Source: an uncultured Flavobacteriaceae bacterium (GTDB lineage Bacteria; Bacteroidota; Bacteroidia; Flavobacteriales; Flavobacteriaceae). From it: a stretch of DNA of 32,208 bases. Of the stretch, positions 1-7,264 are shown piece by piece. Both the position numbers and the translations under genes were made by a program. The notes under the pieces were generated by a model. It was not told where the DNA came from, did not search any database, and saw only the letters and a list, made by a program, of their open reading frames with translations. The DNA lies in the NCBI GenBank assembly GCA_913061205.1, contig CAJXVL010000004.1, forward strand, positions 1-32,208, in the 5' to 3' direction. The number at the start of each line of letters is the position of its first letter. Position 1 is the first letter of the stretch.

Positions 1-184
1 AAGCAAATATATCCTCTGTAAAAGGAATTACAAGTGTTGTGCTTGAGGTTGCTGTTGCTTCTAAAGCAGTATGGGTGTACAACCATTCTTTTTGCAAGTC
101 ATTACTGTTGTCATCGTTGTTGTTATCATCGGTAGTACAAGCAACGATTAATAAAGCTAAAAATAAATAGATACCTTTTTTCAT
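1..184 (-). CDS. Lipoprotein, C-terminus cut by contig end
   Basis: The reverse strand reads from an ATG at 184-182 to the window edge with no stop, giving 61 residues. The start MKKGIYLFLALLIVAC is a type II signal peptide with the lipobox IVAC. The Cys is followed by TTDDNNNDDN, a very acidic and Asn-rich stretch. In Bacteroidota such acidic residues just after the lipidated Cys can act as a surface export signal, so a surface lipoprotein is plausible but not proven. The rest of the protein lies outside the window and I recognise no domain in the visible part. Confidence 0.75.
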   Translation of the reverse strand, partial: MKKGIYLFLALLIVACTTDDNNNDDNSNDLQKEWLYTHTALEATATSSTTLVIPFTEDIFA

Positions 185-320
185 TGTTTATGTTTAATAA
201 TTTAATTTAAAAAAAAACAAAGCTACACTGTTAGTCAACCTTACACATTGATCTGGGTTAAGAAATATAAATAAAACTACTTAAGAGGTGAAATAGCTGA
301 ACTGAAGGAGGAGGATATGC

Positions 321-506
321 CTATGGTTTAGGCTTTTTATAAAATTCATTTTTCAGTGCACTATAAATAAGTGCATTTTGTAATCCCGCTGCAACTAATA
401 ATACACCAAATAGATATTTGTAATTTTCTGTATCACTGTAGAGATATGAAGCTAATAGAATTACAACAACCCATATCATAGCACTTAAAATCAGTATATT
501 TTTCAT
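321..506 (-). CDS. Small two-helix membrane protein, unknown function
   Basis: This 61-residue ORF has an ATG start and a TAG stop. It holds two hydrophobic segments, about residues 3-23 and 31-48, separated by a short polar loop (YSDTENYKY) and followed by a basic tail ending KKPKP. The layout suggests a small inner-membrane hairpin protein. No catalytic motif is visible and I do not recognise a family. It stands alone between a lipoprotein gene and a tRNA gene, all on the same strand. Coding is supported by the clean hydrophobic/polar pattern rather than by homology. Confidence 0.6.
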   Translation of the reverse strand: MKNILILSAMIWVVVILLASYLYSDTENYKYLFGVLLVAAGLQNALIYSALKNEFYKKPKP

Positions 507-634
507 TGTGTTTGATTTAAACCAAAAGTAGTTAATTAAAATGAGGCATAAAAAAACTAAATTTAGTGACTGTTTGAATAAGTAATGTAAAGTTGAAAAG
601 AAGCTTAAATCCCTTTTTTCATTGAGTTTAAAAC

Positions 635-664
635 AAAAAAAAGAGTAACCATTTCTGATTACTC
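635..664 (-). terminator. Intrinsic terminator after tRNA-Met
   Basis: On the minus strand an 8-bp stem (GAGTAATC pairing with GGTTACTC, including one G-T pair) closes a 6-nt loop and is followed by eight T residues. It starts 6 nt beyond the tRNA 3' end, so it should end the tRNA transcript. Confidence 0.75.
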
Positions 665-669
665 CTTTG

Positions 670-743
670 TAGCGAGATCGAGACTTGAACTCGAGACCTC
701 CGGGTTATGAATCCGACGCTCTAACCACCTGAGCTACCTCGCC
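670..743 (-). tRNA. tRNA-Met (anticodon CAT)
   Basis: The reverse strand folds as a 74-nt cloverleaf: acceptor GGCGAGG with TCTCGCT, D-arm GCTC/GAGC, anticodon loop TTCATAA, and a perfect T-stem TCGAG/CTCGA around TTCAAGT. The discriminator base is A and CCA is not encoded. The first pair is G-U rather than the C-A mismatch of initiator tRNA, and the anticodon stem lacks the three G-C pairs of initiators, so this looks like the elongator. There is an A-C mismatch at the base of the anticodon loop. A CAT anticodon can also belong to the tRNA-Ile whose C34 is changed to lysidine. Sequence alone makes Met more likely but does not exclude that. Confidence 0.92.
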
Positions 744-821
744 ATTTTTTTTTAAAAATCAATAACTAAATCAATAACTTTTTTCGAAATGAAAAACGAT
801 TGGCTATTATTTTTGCGATGG

Positions 822-852
822 CAAATATAAGAACAATTTATACGAGCACAAA
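822..852 (-). promoter_or_regulatory. Promoter for tRNA-Met
   Basis: The reverse strand carries TTTG at 852-849, a 19-nt spacer and TATATTTG at 829-822. This matches the Bacteroidota -33 TTTG / -7 TAnnTTTG promoter. Predicted initiation is about 70 nt before the mature tRNA, which implies 5' processing. Confidence 0.7.
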
Positions 853-977
853 CATTCCGTTCCTGTTTTGTCATATTTATTTACAAATTAAAATAAGAAA
901 ATAATAAATAATTTGAGCCTTCTTTCTTTTACAGTAAGCAATAAATTTTTATATTGGCATATGCTAATTACAGCCCT

Positions 978-1364
978 ATGAGTGAAAAAATAAAGTACGA
1001 GATGGAATTTCCAATTCAAGCATCTTCTGCACTGTTATATCAATATATTTCGACACCTTCTGGAATGCAGGAATGGTATGCAGATAATGTGAACTCCAGG
1101 GGTGAAATTTTTAATTTTATTTGGGAAGGCAGCGAAGAAGTCGCTAAGCTAATTTCAAAACAAAAAGGAAAATCAATTCGTTTTCAATGGATGGAAGATG
1201 AAGGTACCAATTATTATTTTGAAATGCGTATCGACCTAGATGACATCACCAAGGATGTTTGTATTATGGTTACCGACTTTGCGGAAGAAGACGAAGTCGA
1301 AGAAGGGAAAATGCTTTGGGAAAATATGATTTCTGAACTGAAACATTTATTAGGTTCTGTATAA
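978..1364 (+). CDS. START-like domain protein
   Basis: The protein has 128 residues from the ATG at 978. An in-frame TTG eight codons upstream exists, but the family typically begins at MSEKIKYE, so I chose the ATG. The sequence fits the helix-grip (SRPBCC/START-like) fold seen in Bacteroidota. An early strand (YEMEFPIQAS) is followed by a helix with YQYISTPSGMQEWYADNV, then the strand set EIFNFIW...SIRFQWME, a strand-rich middle and a C-terminal helix (ENMISELKHLL). Such folds bind hydrophobic ligands, but no ligand or role is known to me for this branch. The C-terminal third is strongly acidic (EEDEVEEG). It appears cytoplasmic, with no signal peptide. A hairpin terminator follows 26 nt after the stop. 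Confidence 0.85.
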   Translation: MSEKIKYEMEFPIQASSALLYQYISTPSGMQEWYADNVNSRGEIFNFIWEGSEEVAKLISKQKGKSIRFQWMEDEGTNYYFEMRIDLDDITKDVCIMVTDFAEEDEVEEGKMLWENMISELKHLLGSV

Positions 1365-1380
1365 GAAGTCTATTATATAG

Positions 1381-1388
1381 TATATTTG
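1381..1388 (+). promoter_or_regulatory. -7 element TATATTTG upstream of the class IV PLP gene
   Basis: TATATTTG matches TAnnTTTG. A clear TTTG at -33 is missing, with only TTCTG about 20 nt upstream. Predicted initiation would fall inside or just before the hairpin at 1391-1411. Confidence 0.4.
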
Positions 1389-1390
1389 CA

Positions 1391-1418
1391 CCGCCTTCTA
1401 AAATAAGGCGGTTTTTTT
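1391..1418 (+). terminator. Hairpin terminator abutting the next start codon
   Basis: A perfect 7-bp stem (CCGCCTT / AAGGCGG) with loop CTAAAAT is followed by seven T residues at 1412-1418. The next base begins the ATG of the downstream gene. It can terminate the START-like gene and, if transcription also starts at 1381-1388, would form part of the downstream leader. Confidence 0.75.
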
Positions 1419-2276
1419 ATGGTTAATTTAAACGGAACATTACAAAGTACGCAAGAAGGAAAAGTATCCATCAACAATAGAGGGCTGCAATACGGCGATG
1501 CAGTATTTGAAACGCTTAAAGTAGTATCCAACAGGATTAACTTTTGGGAAGATCATTATTTTAGATTAATGGCTTCTATGCGAATTTTAAGAATGGAAAT
1601 ACCCATGACTTTTTCTATGGAGTTTTTAGAAAATGAAATTCTAAAAACCATTGAGGCCTCCAATTTAACGAACGATACCTGCAGAGTTAAGCTTTATGTA
1701 AATAGAAAAGAAGGAGGGAAGTACACACCGAAAACCAATGATGTCGACTATTTTATCGCACTTGAAAAACTAGAGATTCCCTTTTACACGATTGATGACG
1801 TTCCCTACGAAGTAGAATTATTTAAAGATTATTATATCTATTCCAATTTGCTTTCTACCTTAAAAACCAATTCGAAAATAACGAATGTACTGGGGAGTAT
1901 TTTTGCAGCTGAAAATGGCTATCAAAATTGTTTATTACTCAACGAAAAGAAAATGGTTGTAGAAGCATTACAGGGGAATTTATTTTTGGTGAAGGGTAAT
2001 TTAATTATCACGCCACCCATAACGGACGGTTGCTTACGAGGGATTATAAGGAAACAATTGATCGCGATCTGTGAGCTCTCAAAAGAGTACAGCCTGGAAG
2101 AAAAATCAATATCACCCTTTGATTTACAAAAGGCGGATGAACTATTTATAAGTAATGTCATCATGGGGATTCAACCCATAACAAAGTATCGAAAAAAAGA
2201 ATTTACGAATAAGGTGTCTAAGGAGTTATTACAAAAATTAAATGCGAAAGCAAGATTGTCTTCTTTGAGTCATTAA
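1419..2276 (+). CDS. Class IV PLP-dependent enzyme (aminodeoxychorismate lyase / BCAT-like)
   Basis: The 285-residue protein has the fold-type IV PLP pattern. NNRGLQYGDAVFETLKV lies at about residues 19-35. A probable Schiff-base Lys149 sits in LSTLKTNSKITNVL. Glu182 and Asn187 follow in VVEALQGNLFLV, then TPP and CLRGIIRKQL near 198-214. The family includes 4-amino-4-deoxychorismate lyase (PabC, folate pathway), branched-chain aminotransferase and D-amino acid transaminase. The short length and the sequence around the Lys resemble PabC-like members best, but substrate cannot be assigned from sequence alone. The start follows directly after a terminator T-tract and has no Shine-Dalgarno. The 3' end overlaps yqgE by 4 bp. 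Confidence 0.85.
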   Translation: MVNLNGTLQSTQEGKVSINNRGLQYGDAVFETLKVVSNRINFWEDHYFRLMASMRILRMEIPMTFSMEFLENEILKTIEASNLTNDTCRVKLYVNRKEGGKYTPKTNDVDYFIALEKLEIPFYTIDDVPYEVELFKDYYIYSNLLSTLKTNSKITNVLGSIFAAENGYQNCLLLNEKKMVVEALQGNLFLVKGNLIITPPITDGCLRGIIRKQLIAICELSKEYSLEEKSISPFDLQKADELFISNVIMGIQPITKYRKKEFTNKVSKELLQKLNAKARLSSLSH

Positions 2277-2833
2277 TTATTGGATGGATTTTCTGGTGAG
2301 TTGGACCAAATTAAATAATCACCACCAAATTCCAGCATTTTTTCTTTCCAAAAACCAGCACCAGTTTCTCCAAGTATTCTGTTTTCATACTTGTTAGGGC
2401 ATACCACCCAACTATGTTCCTCTAGTTCTTCCTCTAATTGATTGTGATTCCAACCGGTATATCCCAGAAAAAAACGAATTTCAGATTCTTTTATTTTGTT
2501 TTCTTGAAGCAAGCTGCTAATTTCATTAAAGTCACCACCCCAATAAATACCGTTCGCAATTTCAATACTATTGTGAATTAACTCTGGAATTTTATGGATA
2601 AAATATAAATTATCCTGTTCTACAGGACCTCCATTATAGATAGGAATACTTGAATCTAATGTGGGTATAAAATCATGTAAACTATTTTTCAATGGTTTGT
2701 TTAAAATAAATCCAACAGCACCATTCTCATTGTACTCAGCCAATAATACCACAGATCTATTAAAAGAGACATCTCCTATTATAGAAGGCTCTGCTACCAA
2801 TAATAATCCTTTTTCGGGTTTTAAAATCGTCAT
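2273..2833 (-). CDS. YqgE/AlgH family protein
   Basis: The protein has 186 residues from the ATG at 2833. A further in-frame ATG 16 codons upstream would add a segment (MYFIQLILSF...) not expected for the family, so I prefer MTILKPEKG. Family signatures are visible: KPEKGLLLVAEP at the N-terminus, NENGAVGFILNKPL, YNGGPVEQDNLYFIH, and FLGYTGWNHNQLEEEL near the C-terminus. YqgE is a widespread cytoplasmic protein with no firmly established biochemical function. AlgH was named for effects on alginate genes in Pseudomonas. It is convergent with the class IV PLP gene, and the two stop codons share the palindrome TTAA at 2273-2276. Confidence 0.92.
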   Translation of the reverse strand: MTILKPEKGLLLVAEPSIIGDVSFNRSVVLLAEYNENGAVGFILNKPLKNSLHDFIPTLDSSIPIYNGGPVEQDNLYFIHKIPELIHNSIEIANGIYWGGDFNEISSLLQENKIKESEIRFFLGYTGWNHNQLEEELEEHSWVVCPNKYENRILGETGAGFWKEKMLEFGGDYLIWSNSPENPSNN

Positions 2834-2913
2834 CTTGTTATTTTCAATATTAAAACTAAGTATTAATTGTATAAAATACAAATTTTAGAGCAGGTAGTAT
2901 AATTAATGCATAA

Positions 2914-2949
2914 AAAAATCCCCAAATCCGAAAACGGAAGGGGATTTTT
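2914..2949 (-). terminator. Terminator after the HU gene
   Basis: A 10-bp complementary pair (AAAAATCCCC with GGGGATTTTT), with an inner TCCG/CGGA stem, is followed on the minus strand by a T-run. It lies between the HU stop and yqgE and separates the two transcripts. The A/T arms make it nearly symmetric. Confidence 0.8.
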
Positions 2950-2967
2950 GGAATAAAAATTTTTGGA

Positions 2968-3240
2968 TTAGTTTACGCTACCGCTTAAATCTGATCCAGC
3001 TTTAAACTTAACTACGTTTTTAGCTTTAATTTTGATAGTAGCTCCTGTTTGAGGGTTTCTACCATCTCTTGCTGCTCTCATTGAAACTGACCAAGAACCG
3101 AATCCTACTAAAGAAACTCTATTTCCTTTTTTTAACGATCCTTGAATTTCACTTAGCATACACTCTAATGCTTTTTTTGCTGCTGCTTTTGTAATTCCAG
3201 CAGATTCTGCCATTGCGTCAATTAAATCTGATTTGTTCAT
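2968..3240 (-). CDS. HU family DNA-binding protein
   Basis: The 90-residue length is exactly that of HU. The N-terminal helices (MNKSDLIDAMAESAGITKAA) are followed by the beta-arm region. GFGSWSV leads into the arm, with RAARDGRNPQTGATIKI at its tip and VVKFKAGSDL at the end. The Arg-Asn-Pro-x-Thr-Gly element intercalates into DNA in HU/IHF proteins. It compacts and bends the nucleoid DNA as a dimer. The gene is monocistronic, with its own consensus promoter upstream and a strong terminator downstream, as expected for an abundant protein. Bacteroidota usually have several HU paralogues, so a specific symbol is not assigned. Confidence 0.97.
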   Translation of the reverse strand: MNKSDLIDAMAESAGITKAAAKKALECMLSEIQGSLKKGNRVSLVGFGSWSVSMRAARDGRNPQTGATIKIKAKNVVKFKAGSDLSGSVN

Positions 3241-3290
3241 AATTTGTAAAAATTAAACTGTTGGTTAAACTTCATTTTATAATTCGTTTA

Positions 3291-3320
3291 CAAATTTAAA
3301 TGGATTATCGGTTCACGCAA
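3291..3320 (-). promoter_or_regulatory. Promoter for the HU gene
   Basis: On the minus strand TTG at 3320-3318, a 19-nt spacer and TAAATTTG at 3298-3291 match the flavobacterial promoter consensus. The leader to the HU ATG would be about 45 nt. Confidence 0.7.
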
Positions 3321-3422
3321 GTAATAGCAATAGAAATAGCGTTTTTTGTTGATAACTTACTCGCTTTGTTAATAAACCTAGCCGATTTTAATGAATTTTA
3401 TAAGTTCAATGATTACAAGGCT

Positions 3423-4370
3423 TTACACCATTTTTGAGTTTTCATCAAAAGTAAAGCCATTTAAAAGTGATTTTACATCCATTTTTCGTTTTCCAGCTAG
3501 CTGCATTTCATAAATATTAAGATAGCCATTAATCGCTGAAATTTTAAGCTCTTTTTTGGAACTAATAATTGTTCCGTTCTCAAAAGTGTGTTTCTCAATT
3601 ACATAATTGCAATTATAAATCTTTACAGTGCTTTCTTCATTATTATTGTTTAAAGAGCACCAAGCGGCAGGATAAGGATTAAGCCCCCTAATAAAAGAGT
3701 CAATTTCTTCAACAGACCGATTCCAATCTATTTTGGTATTGTCTTTTGTTAACTTCGGAGCGTTTTTTAGGACATCACTCGTGGTTTGCTTTATAGGTTT
3801 TACTTTACTTTCTGTTATCAAATCCACCGTTTTAATTACTAATTGGCTTCCTATATTCATTAAGACGTCGTGCAATGATCCAACAGTTTCTCGTTTTTTT
3901 ATAAATACCTCTTCTTGTAAGATGATTTCGCCAGTATCAATTTTATCATCAATAAAAAAAGTACTGACTCCAGTTTTAAGTTCCCTATTAATAATTGACC
4001 AATTAATAGGAGCAGCACCTCTATACTGAGGTAATAAGGAAGCATGTAAATTAAAAGTGCCATAGCTTGGCATATTCCAAACCACTTTTGGTAACATTCT
4101 AAAGGCAACTACAATTTGTAAATTAGCCTTTAATGCAGCTAATTCATTTAAAAAACATTCCTCTTTTAAGTTGCTAGGTTGTAATAGTTTTAAATTTTGG
4201 GAGACAGCATATGCTTTTACATCAGATTGTTTGACCTTCCTCCCTCTTCCAGCAGGCTTGTCTGGCGAAGTAATTACGCCCACAATGTTTTTACCTTCTG
4301 CTACTAATTTTTTTAATACACCAACCGCAAATCCTGGGGTGCCCATAAATACAATTCTTAAGTCTCTCAT
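3423..4370 (-). CDS. fmt: Methionyl-tRNA formyltransferase
   Basis: The 315-residue protein matches the usual Fmt length. The N-terminal Rossmann domain begins RIVFMGTPGFAV. The formyl-folate site is clear: FNLHASLLPQYRGAAPINW followed by GVSTFFIDDKIDTGEII, with the expected Asn-His-Asp triad (N and H of NLHAS, D of DTGEI). The SPDKPAGRGRK element matches the tRNA-contacting loop of Fmt. The C-terminal OB-fold region (residues about 210-310) follows. It formylates initiator Met-tRNA using 10-formyl-THF. Its ATG overlaps the recQ stop by one base (TAATG), so it should be translationally coupled as the last gene of a three-gene operon. Confidence 0.97.
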   Translation of the reverse strand: MRDLRIVFMGTPGFAVGVLKKLVAEGKNIVGVITSPDKPAGRGRKVKQSDVKAYAVSQNLKLLQPSNLKEECFLNELAALKANLQIVVAFRMLPKVVWNMPSYGTFNLHASLLPQYRGAAPINWSIINRELKTGVSTFFIDDKIDTGEIILQEEVFIKKRETVGSLHDVLMNIGSQLVIKTVDLITESKVKPIKQTTSDVLKNAPKLTKDNTKIDWNRSVEEIDSFIRGLNPYPAAWCSLNNNNEESTVKIYNCNYVIEKHTFENGTIISSKKELKISAINGYLNIYEMQLAGKRKMDVKSLLNGFTFDENSKMV

Positions 4371-6268
4371 TAATTTAAAAAATATTCATTTTTGGTATTG
4401 ATTCTAATTTTTTCAAGATCCTGTAAATGTCTTAAAACTACTACTATTTTTGATTCGGTAAAAGTAAGTTTTTCTGAAAGCATTCGAGAAGACAATTCTC
4501 TTTCTTCCAATAAAATAAGAATTTCTTCAGAAATAAGCTGAATTTCTCTTTTGCTGGGGCTGCTTTTTTGTGAAGCGCATACCGAACATATGCCACATTT
4601 ATCTGTGGATTTTTCCCCAAAATAACCAACCAATTGTACACTTTTACAAACCGAATTATTATTGATGTAATTTAAAACAGAATTAACCTCTGCTTCTTTT
4701 TTATGGTTCAATGCTTCTAGTGCTTTTGAAACGCTATTGATTGTTTTATCATCTTCCCTCGGTACTATAAAAGTAATGCTTGCATCGGTGTGAAATAATT
4801 TTAAGTCCAATACTCCTTCTTGTTCCATTTTTTCTAGGGCTTTGATTACTCTTACTACAGATTGTCCTGTTTTTGAGGCAATTAACTCAATTTTTACAGA
4901 AGTAGGGGATTCAAAAATACCTCCATACATTCTTAAAATTGTTTTACCTATTAAGGCGATGTTCGGATGTTGCTCTAAATAATTGATTAGCTTTTCCGAA
5001 CTTAACTTAAATTTAAGAACCGACTTTCTGCCAAATTGTTTTGATAATTGTATAATGCCCAAGCGTTCTAATGCAGTTAATCCATTATAGGTAAGTAGAC
5101 TGTCTAGCTCATAGTGTTTACAGAAGGTTATATAATTAAAACCATGGGAGCTAAAGGCCCCTTCACCATAAGAAATTTGAAAATAATTACTCAAGGCTCG
5201 ATAAATAGTTTTTAATTGATCGGTCGAAGGCCGTGCATCTAAAAATTGTTTTTTTATTAATATTTTATCATAATCATTGTATAAAATCATTGCACTCGAA
5301 TAATTTCCATCTCTTCCGGCACGTCCAGCTTCCTGAAAATAACTCTCCATACTTTCTGGAAGTTGAGTATGAAATACATAACTCACATTCGGATTGTCAA
5401 TTCCCATTCCAAAAGCATTAGTAGCTACCATTACTTGATTTTTTCCTTGTAGCCAGTCCTCGAGTCGGGTATTTTTTTCTTCAGAGGAAATGCCACCGTG
5501 AAAAAAATGACTCGAAATACCTAAACTAATTAATTGCTGGCTAATTTCCACGGTATTTTTTCTACTTCTCACATAAATAATAGCCGATCCATTACTTTTC
5601 TTTAGTAGCTGTTCGATTCGGTATAATTTATCTTCCTGATAATGAACTTGATAAGATAAGTTTTTTCGAACAAAGGAACTTTTAATAATGGCAGGTGTTT
5701 CTAATTTTAATTGGAGAACAGTATCCGCTACTACTTCTGGCGTCGCAGAGGCAGTTAAAGCGATCATAGGCACTAATGGAAAAAATGTTCTTAGGATGTT
5801 GCAGTTTTTATAAGCTGGCCTAAAATCGTTTCCCCATTGAGAAATACAATGTGCCTCATCAATCGCGATTAAATTTACATTCATTTGCTTGATGCAATTC
5901 TGCACTAATTCTTGCTGCAACCTTTCAGGAGATAAATACAAAAATTTATAATTTCCATACATTGCATTATCTAATAATGCATTTAAATCTTGATAGGAAA
6001 TTCCTCCAGGGATTTTAAGCGCTTTAATACCTTTTTTCTTTAAAGCGTTTACCTGATCTGTCATTAAGGCTACTAGAGGAGAAATAACAATACAAATTCC
6101 TTCTTGTGCCAAGGCTGGTAGTTGAAAGCAAACCGATTTTCCACCTCCTGTAGGCAGTAATGCAACAGTATCTCTTCCATTTAATACGTTGGAGACGATT
6201 TCCTCTTGCATGGGAAGAAATTGAGTATGCCCCCAATAGGTTCCTAGTATTTGAATTGGTTTTTTCAA
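4370..6268 (-). CDS. recQ: RecQ family ATP-dependent DNA helicase
   Basis: The 632-residue superfamily 2 helicase carries Walker A TGGGKS (residues 40-45), DEAH (137-140) in IDEAHCISQWG, SATPEVV, and motif VI QEAGRAGRDG. The RecQ-Ct zinc site is visible near residues 545-565, with Cys in CKSVQLVGYFGEK and CGICSVC. A winged-helix segment ends the protein. The C-terminal HRDC domain of E. coli-type RecQ is absent, as in the shorter RecQ type common in Flavobacteriia. The start is TTG at 6268-6266. The next ATG (residue 20) would remove the conserved region before the Q motif and no upstream ATG lies close in frame. TTG overlaps the stop of the ATPase gene (TTGA). Confidence 0.94.
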   Translation of the reverse strand: MKKPIQILGTYWGHTQFLPMQEEIVSNVLNGRDTVALLPTGGGKSVCFQLPALAQEGICIVISPLVALMTDQVNALKKKGIKALKIPGGISYQDLNALLDNAMYGNYKFLYLSPERLQQELVQNCIKQMNVNLIAIDEAHCISQWGNDFRPAYKNCNILRTFFPLVPMIALTASATPEVVADTVLQLKLETPAIIKSSFVRKNLSYQVHYQEDKLYRIEQLLKKSNGSAIIYVRSRKNTVEISQQLISLGISSHFFHGGISSEEKNTRLEDWLQGKNQVMVATNAFGMGIDNPNVSYVFHTQLPESMESYFQEAGRAGRDGNYSSAMILYNDYDKILIKKQFLDARPSTDQLKTIYRALSNYFQISYGEGAFSSHGFNYITFCKHYELDSLLTYNGLTALERLGIIQLSKQFGRKSVLKFKLSSEKLINYLEQHPNIALIGKTILRMYGGIFESPTSVKIELIASKTGQSVVRVIKALEKMEQEGVLDLKLFHTDASITFIVPREDDKTINSVSKALEALNHKKEAEVNSVLNYINNNSVCKSVQLVGYFGEKSTDKCGICSVCASQKSSPSKREIQLISEEILILLEERELSSRMLSEKLTFTESKIVVVLRHLQDLEKIRINTKNEYFLN

Positions 6269-6807
6269 AATTGATGAGCTAGTCTTGTTTTTATGAACTG
6301 CATTCTGTTAGTCAGGGTGTCAAAAGGAACTTCAATCACTTTATATCCATAGTTTTTATAGGCCTTTAATAAAAAATGATGTATTTTTTCTGACTCAGCA
6401 AAAGATTCATACCGCTCATTATCCTGTATGTATATCTCTTTCCAAGGAGGCAGTAAAAAAATACTGTCGTAGCGATTATTCTGGCAGAAGTTTTTAAATT
6501 CATCTGGATAATTCACCCCTGTATAATCCAGATAAGCAGTGATGTCTGGTAGGCCTCGATCATAAAAAATAGCAGTCTTTTTAAAATGGTGGATATCGTT
6601 AAATTGTTTCAATCGCCCTTGTAGTAATTTTTCACTAAAAAGAATAGGATCTGTTAGAAACAATTGATCAATACCTTCTTTCTGAGCTTCCAAAATAACC
6701 TCACGAGAAATTTCATGTTGACATTGAAAACCATTTTCTGAAAGGAAAGAAATCAACGAAGTTTTTCCGGAACCAGGCCCCCCTGTAATAATAATTCTAT
6801 TTGGCAT
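6265..6807 (-). CDS. P-loop ATPase, AAA_28 type
   Basis: I place the start at the ATG at 6807 (MPNRIIITGGPGSGKT), giving 180 residues. The ORF can be extended 26 codons upstream, but that segment crosses the intergenic promoter region and precedes the beta-strand that normally opens the fold. Walker A GGPGSGKT is at residues 9-16. FYDRGLPDITAYL is a signature of small predicted NTPases related to NadR/nucleotide kinases (AAA_28). EISREVILEAQ is also typical. The substrate is unknown. It is first in an overlapping operon with recQ and fmt and divergent from the DUF493 gene. Confidence 0.85.
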   Translation of the reverse strand: MPNRIIITGGPGSGKTSLISFLSENGFQCQHEISREVILEAQKEGIDQLFLTDPILFSEKLLQGRLKQFNDIHHFKKTAIFYDRGLPDITAYLDYTGVNYPDEFKNFCQNNRYDSIFLLPPWKEIYIQDNERYESFAESEKIHHFLLKAYKNYGYKVIEVPFDTLTNRMQFIKTRLAHQF

Positions 6808-6858
6808 ATGATTATGATATAATGCAAATAACGTAAATAATAATTGATAGCGAAACCC

Positions 6859-6866
6859 TATATTTG
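6859..6866 (+). promoter_or_regulatory. -7 element TATATTTG for the DUF493 gene
   Basis: TATATTTG ends 20 nt before the ATG at 6887, a typical flavobacterial distance with a short leader. A clear TTTG at -33 is not seen. Confidence 0.5.
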
Positions 6867-6886
6867 TAAAGCGTAAAAAAAACACG

Positions 6887-7177
6887 ATGAATACAGAGAA
6901 AGATACTGCTGCTTTTTACAAAAGATTAACAGAAAGTCTTAAAAATGATACAAGCTGGCCAGCTGCCTATTTATATAAATTCATAGTTCCTAGTACTAAG
7001 GAAAAAATAGCGGAAATTAAAGCCATATTTAATGATACGAATGCATTGATTACAAGCCGGGATTCCTCAAAAGGCACCTATACAAGTATTTCTATAAATG
7101 TGATGATGAAATCACCAGCTGCAGTAATTGAAAAATATAAAAAAGTTTCTAAAGTAGAAGGAGTAATTTCTCTTTAA
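6887..7177 (+). CDS. DUF493 (YbeD-like) family protein
   Basis: The 96-residue protein has the small ACT-like alpha/beta layout of the DUF493 family. The relevant segments are WPAAYLYKFIVPSTKEKIAEIKAIF, then SSKGTYTSISINVMMKSPAAVIEKYKKVSKVEGVISL. The pattern of a YTS strand followed by a helix and a final VEGVISL strand matches the family. YbeD-like proteins are small cytoplasmic proteins proposed to be regulatory, without a settled role. It is divergent from the ATPase gene and upstream of DUF4290 and murA on the same strand. Confidence 0.9.
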   Translation: MNTEKDTAAFYKRLTESLKNDTSWPAAYLYKFIVPSTKEKIAEIKAIFNDTNALITSRDSSKGTYTSISINVMMKSPAAVIEKYKKVSKVEGVISL

Positions 7178-7264
7178 AAATTAGTATTTTGCAAGCAGAA
7201 AATAAATTACTTCGTTAATAAATCACATTGCACGTATATAATACTGCAATATTATCCTTAAAAT

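Noticed and set aside
670..743. Initiator tRNA-fMet
   Set aside because: It lacks the C-A first-pair mismatch and the three G-C pairs in the anticodon stem.
954..977. TTG start giving eight extra residues (MAYANYSP) to the START-like protein
   Set aside because: The ATG at 978 matches the expected family N-terminus, and the extra residues look like leader sequence.
6808..6885. 26-residue N-terminal extension of the AAA_28 ATPase
   Set aside because: It covers the divergent promoter region, and the P-loop fold begins properly at the internal ATG.
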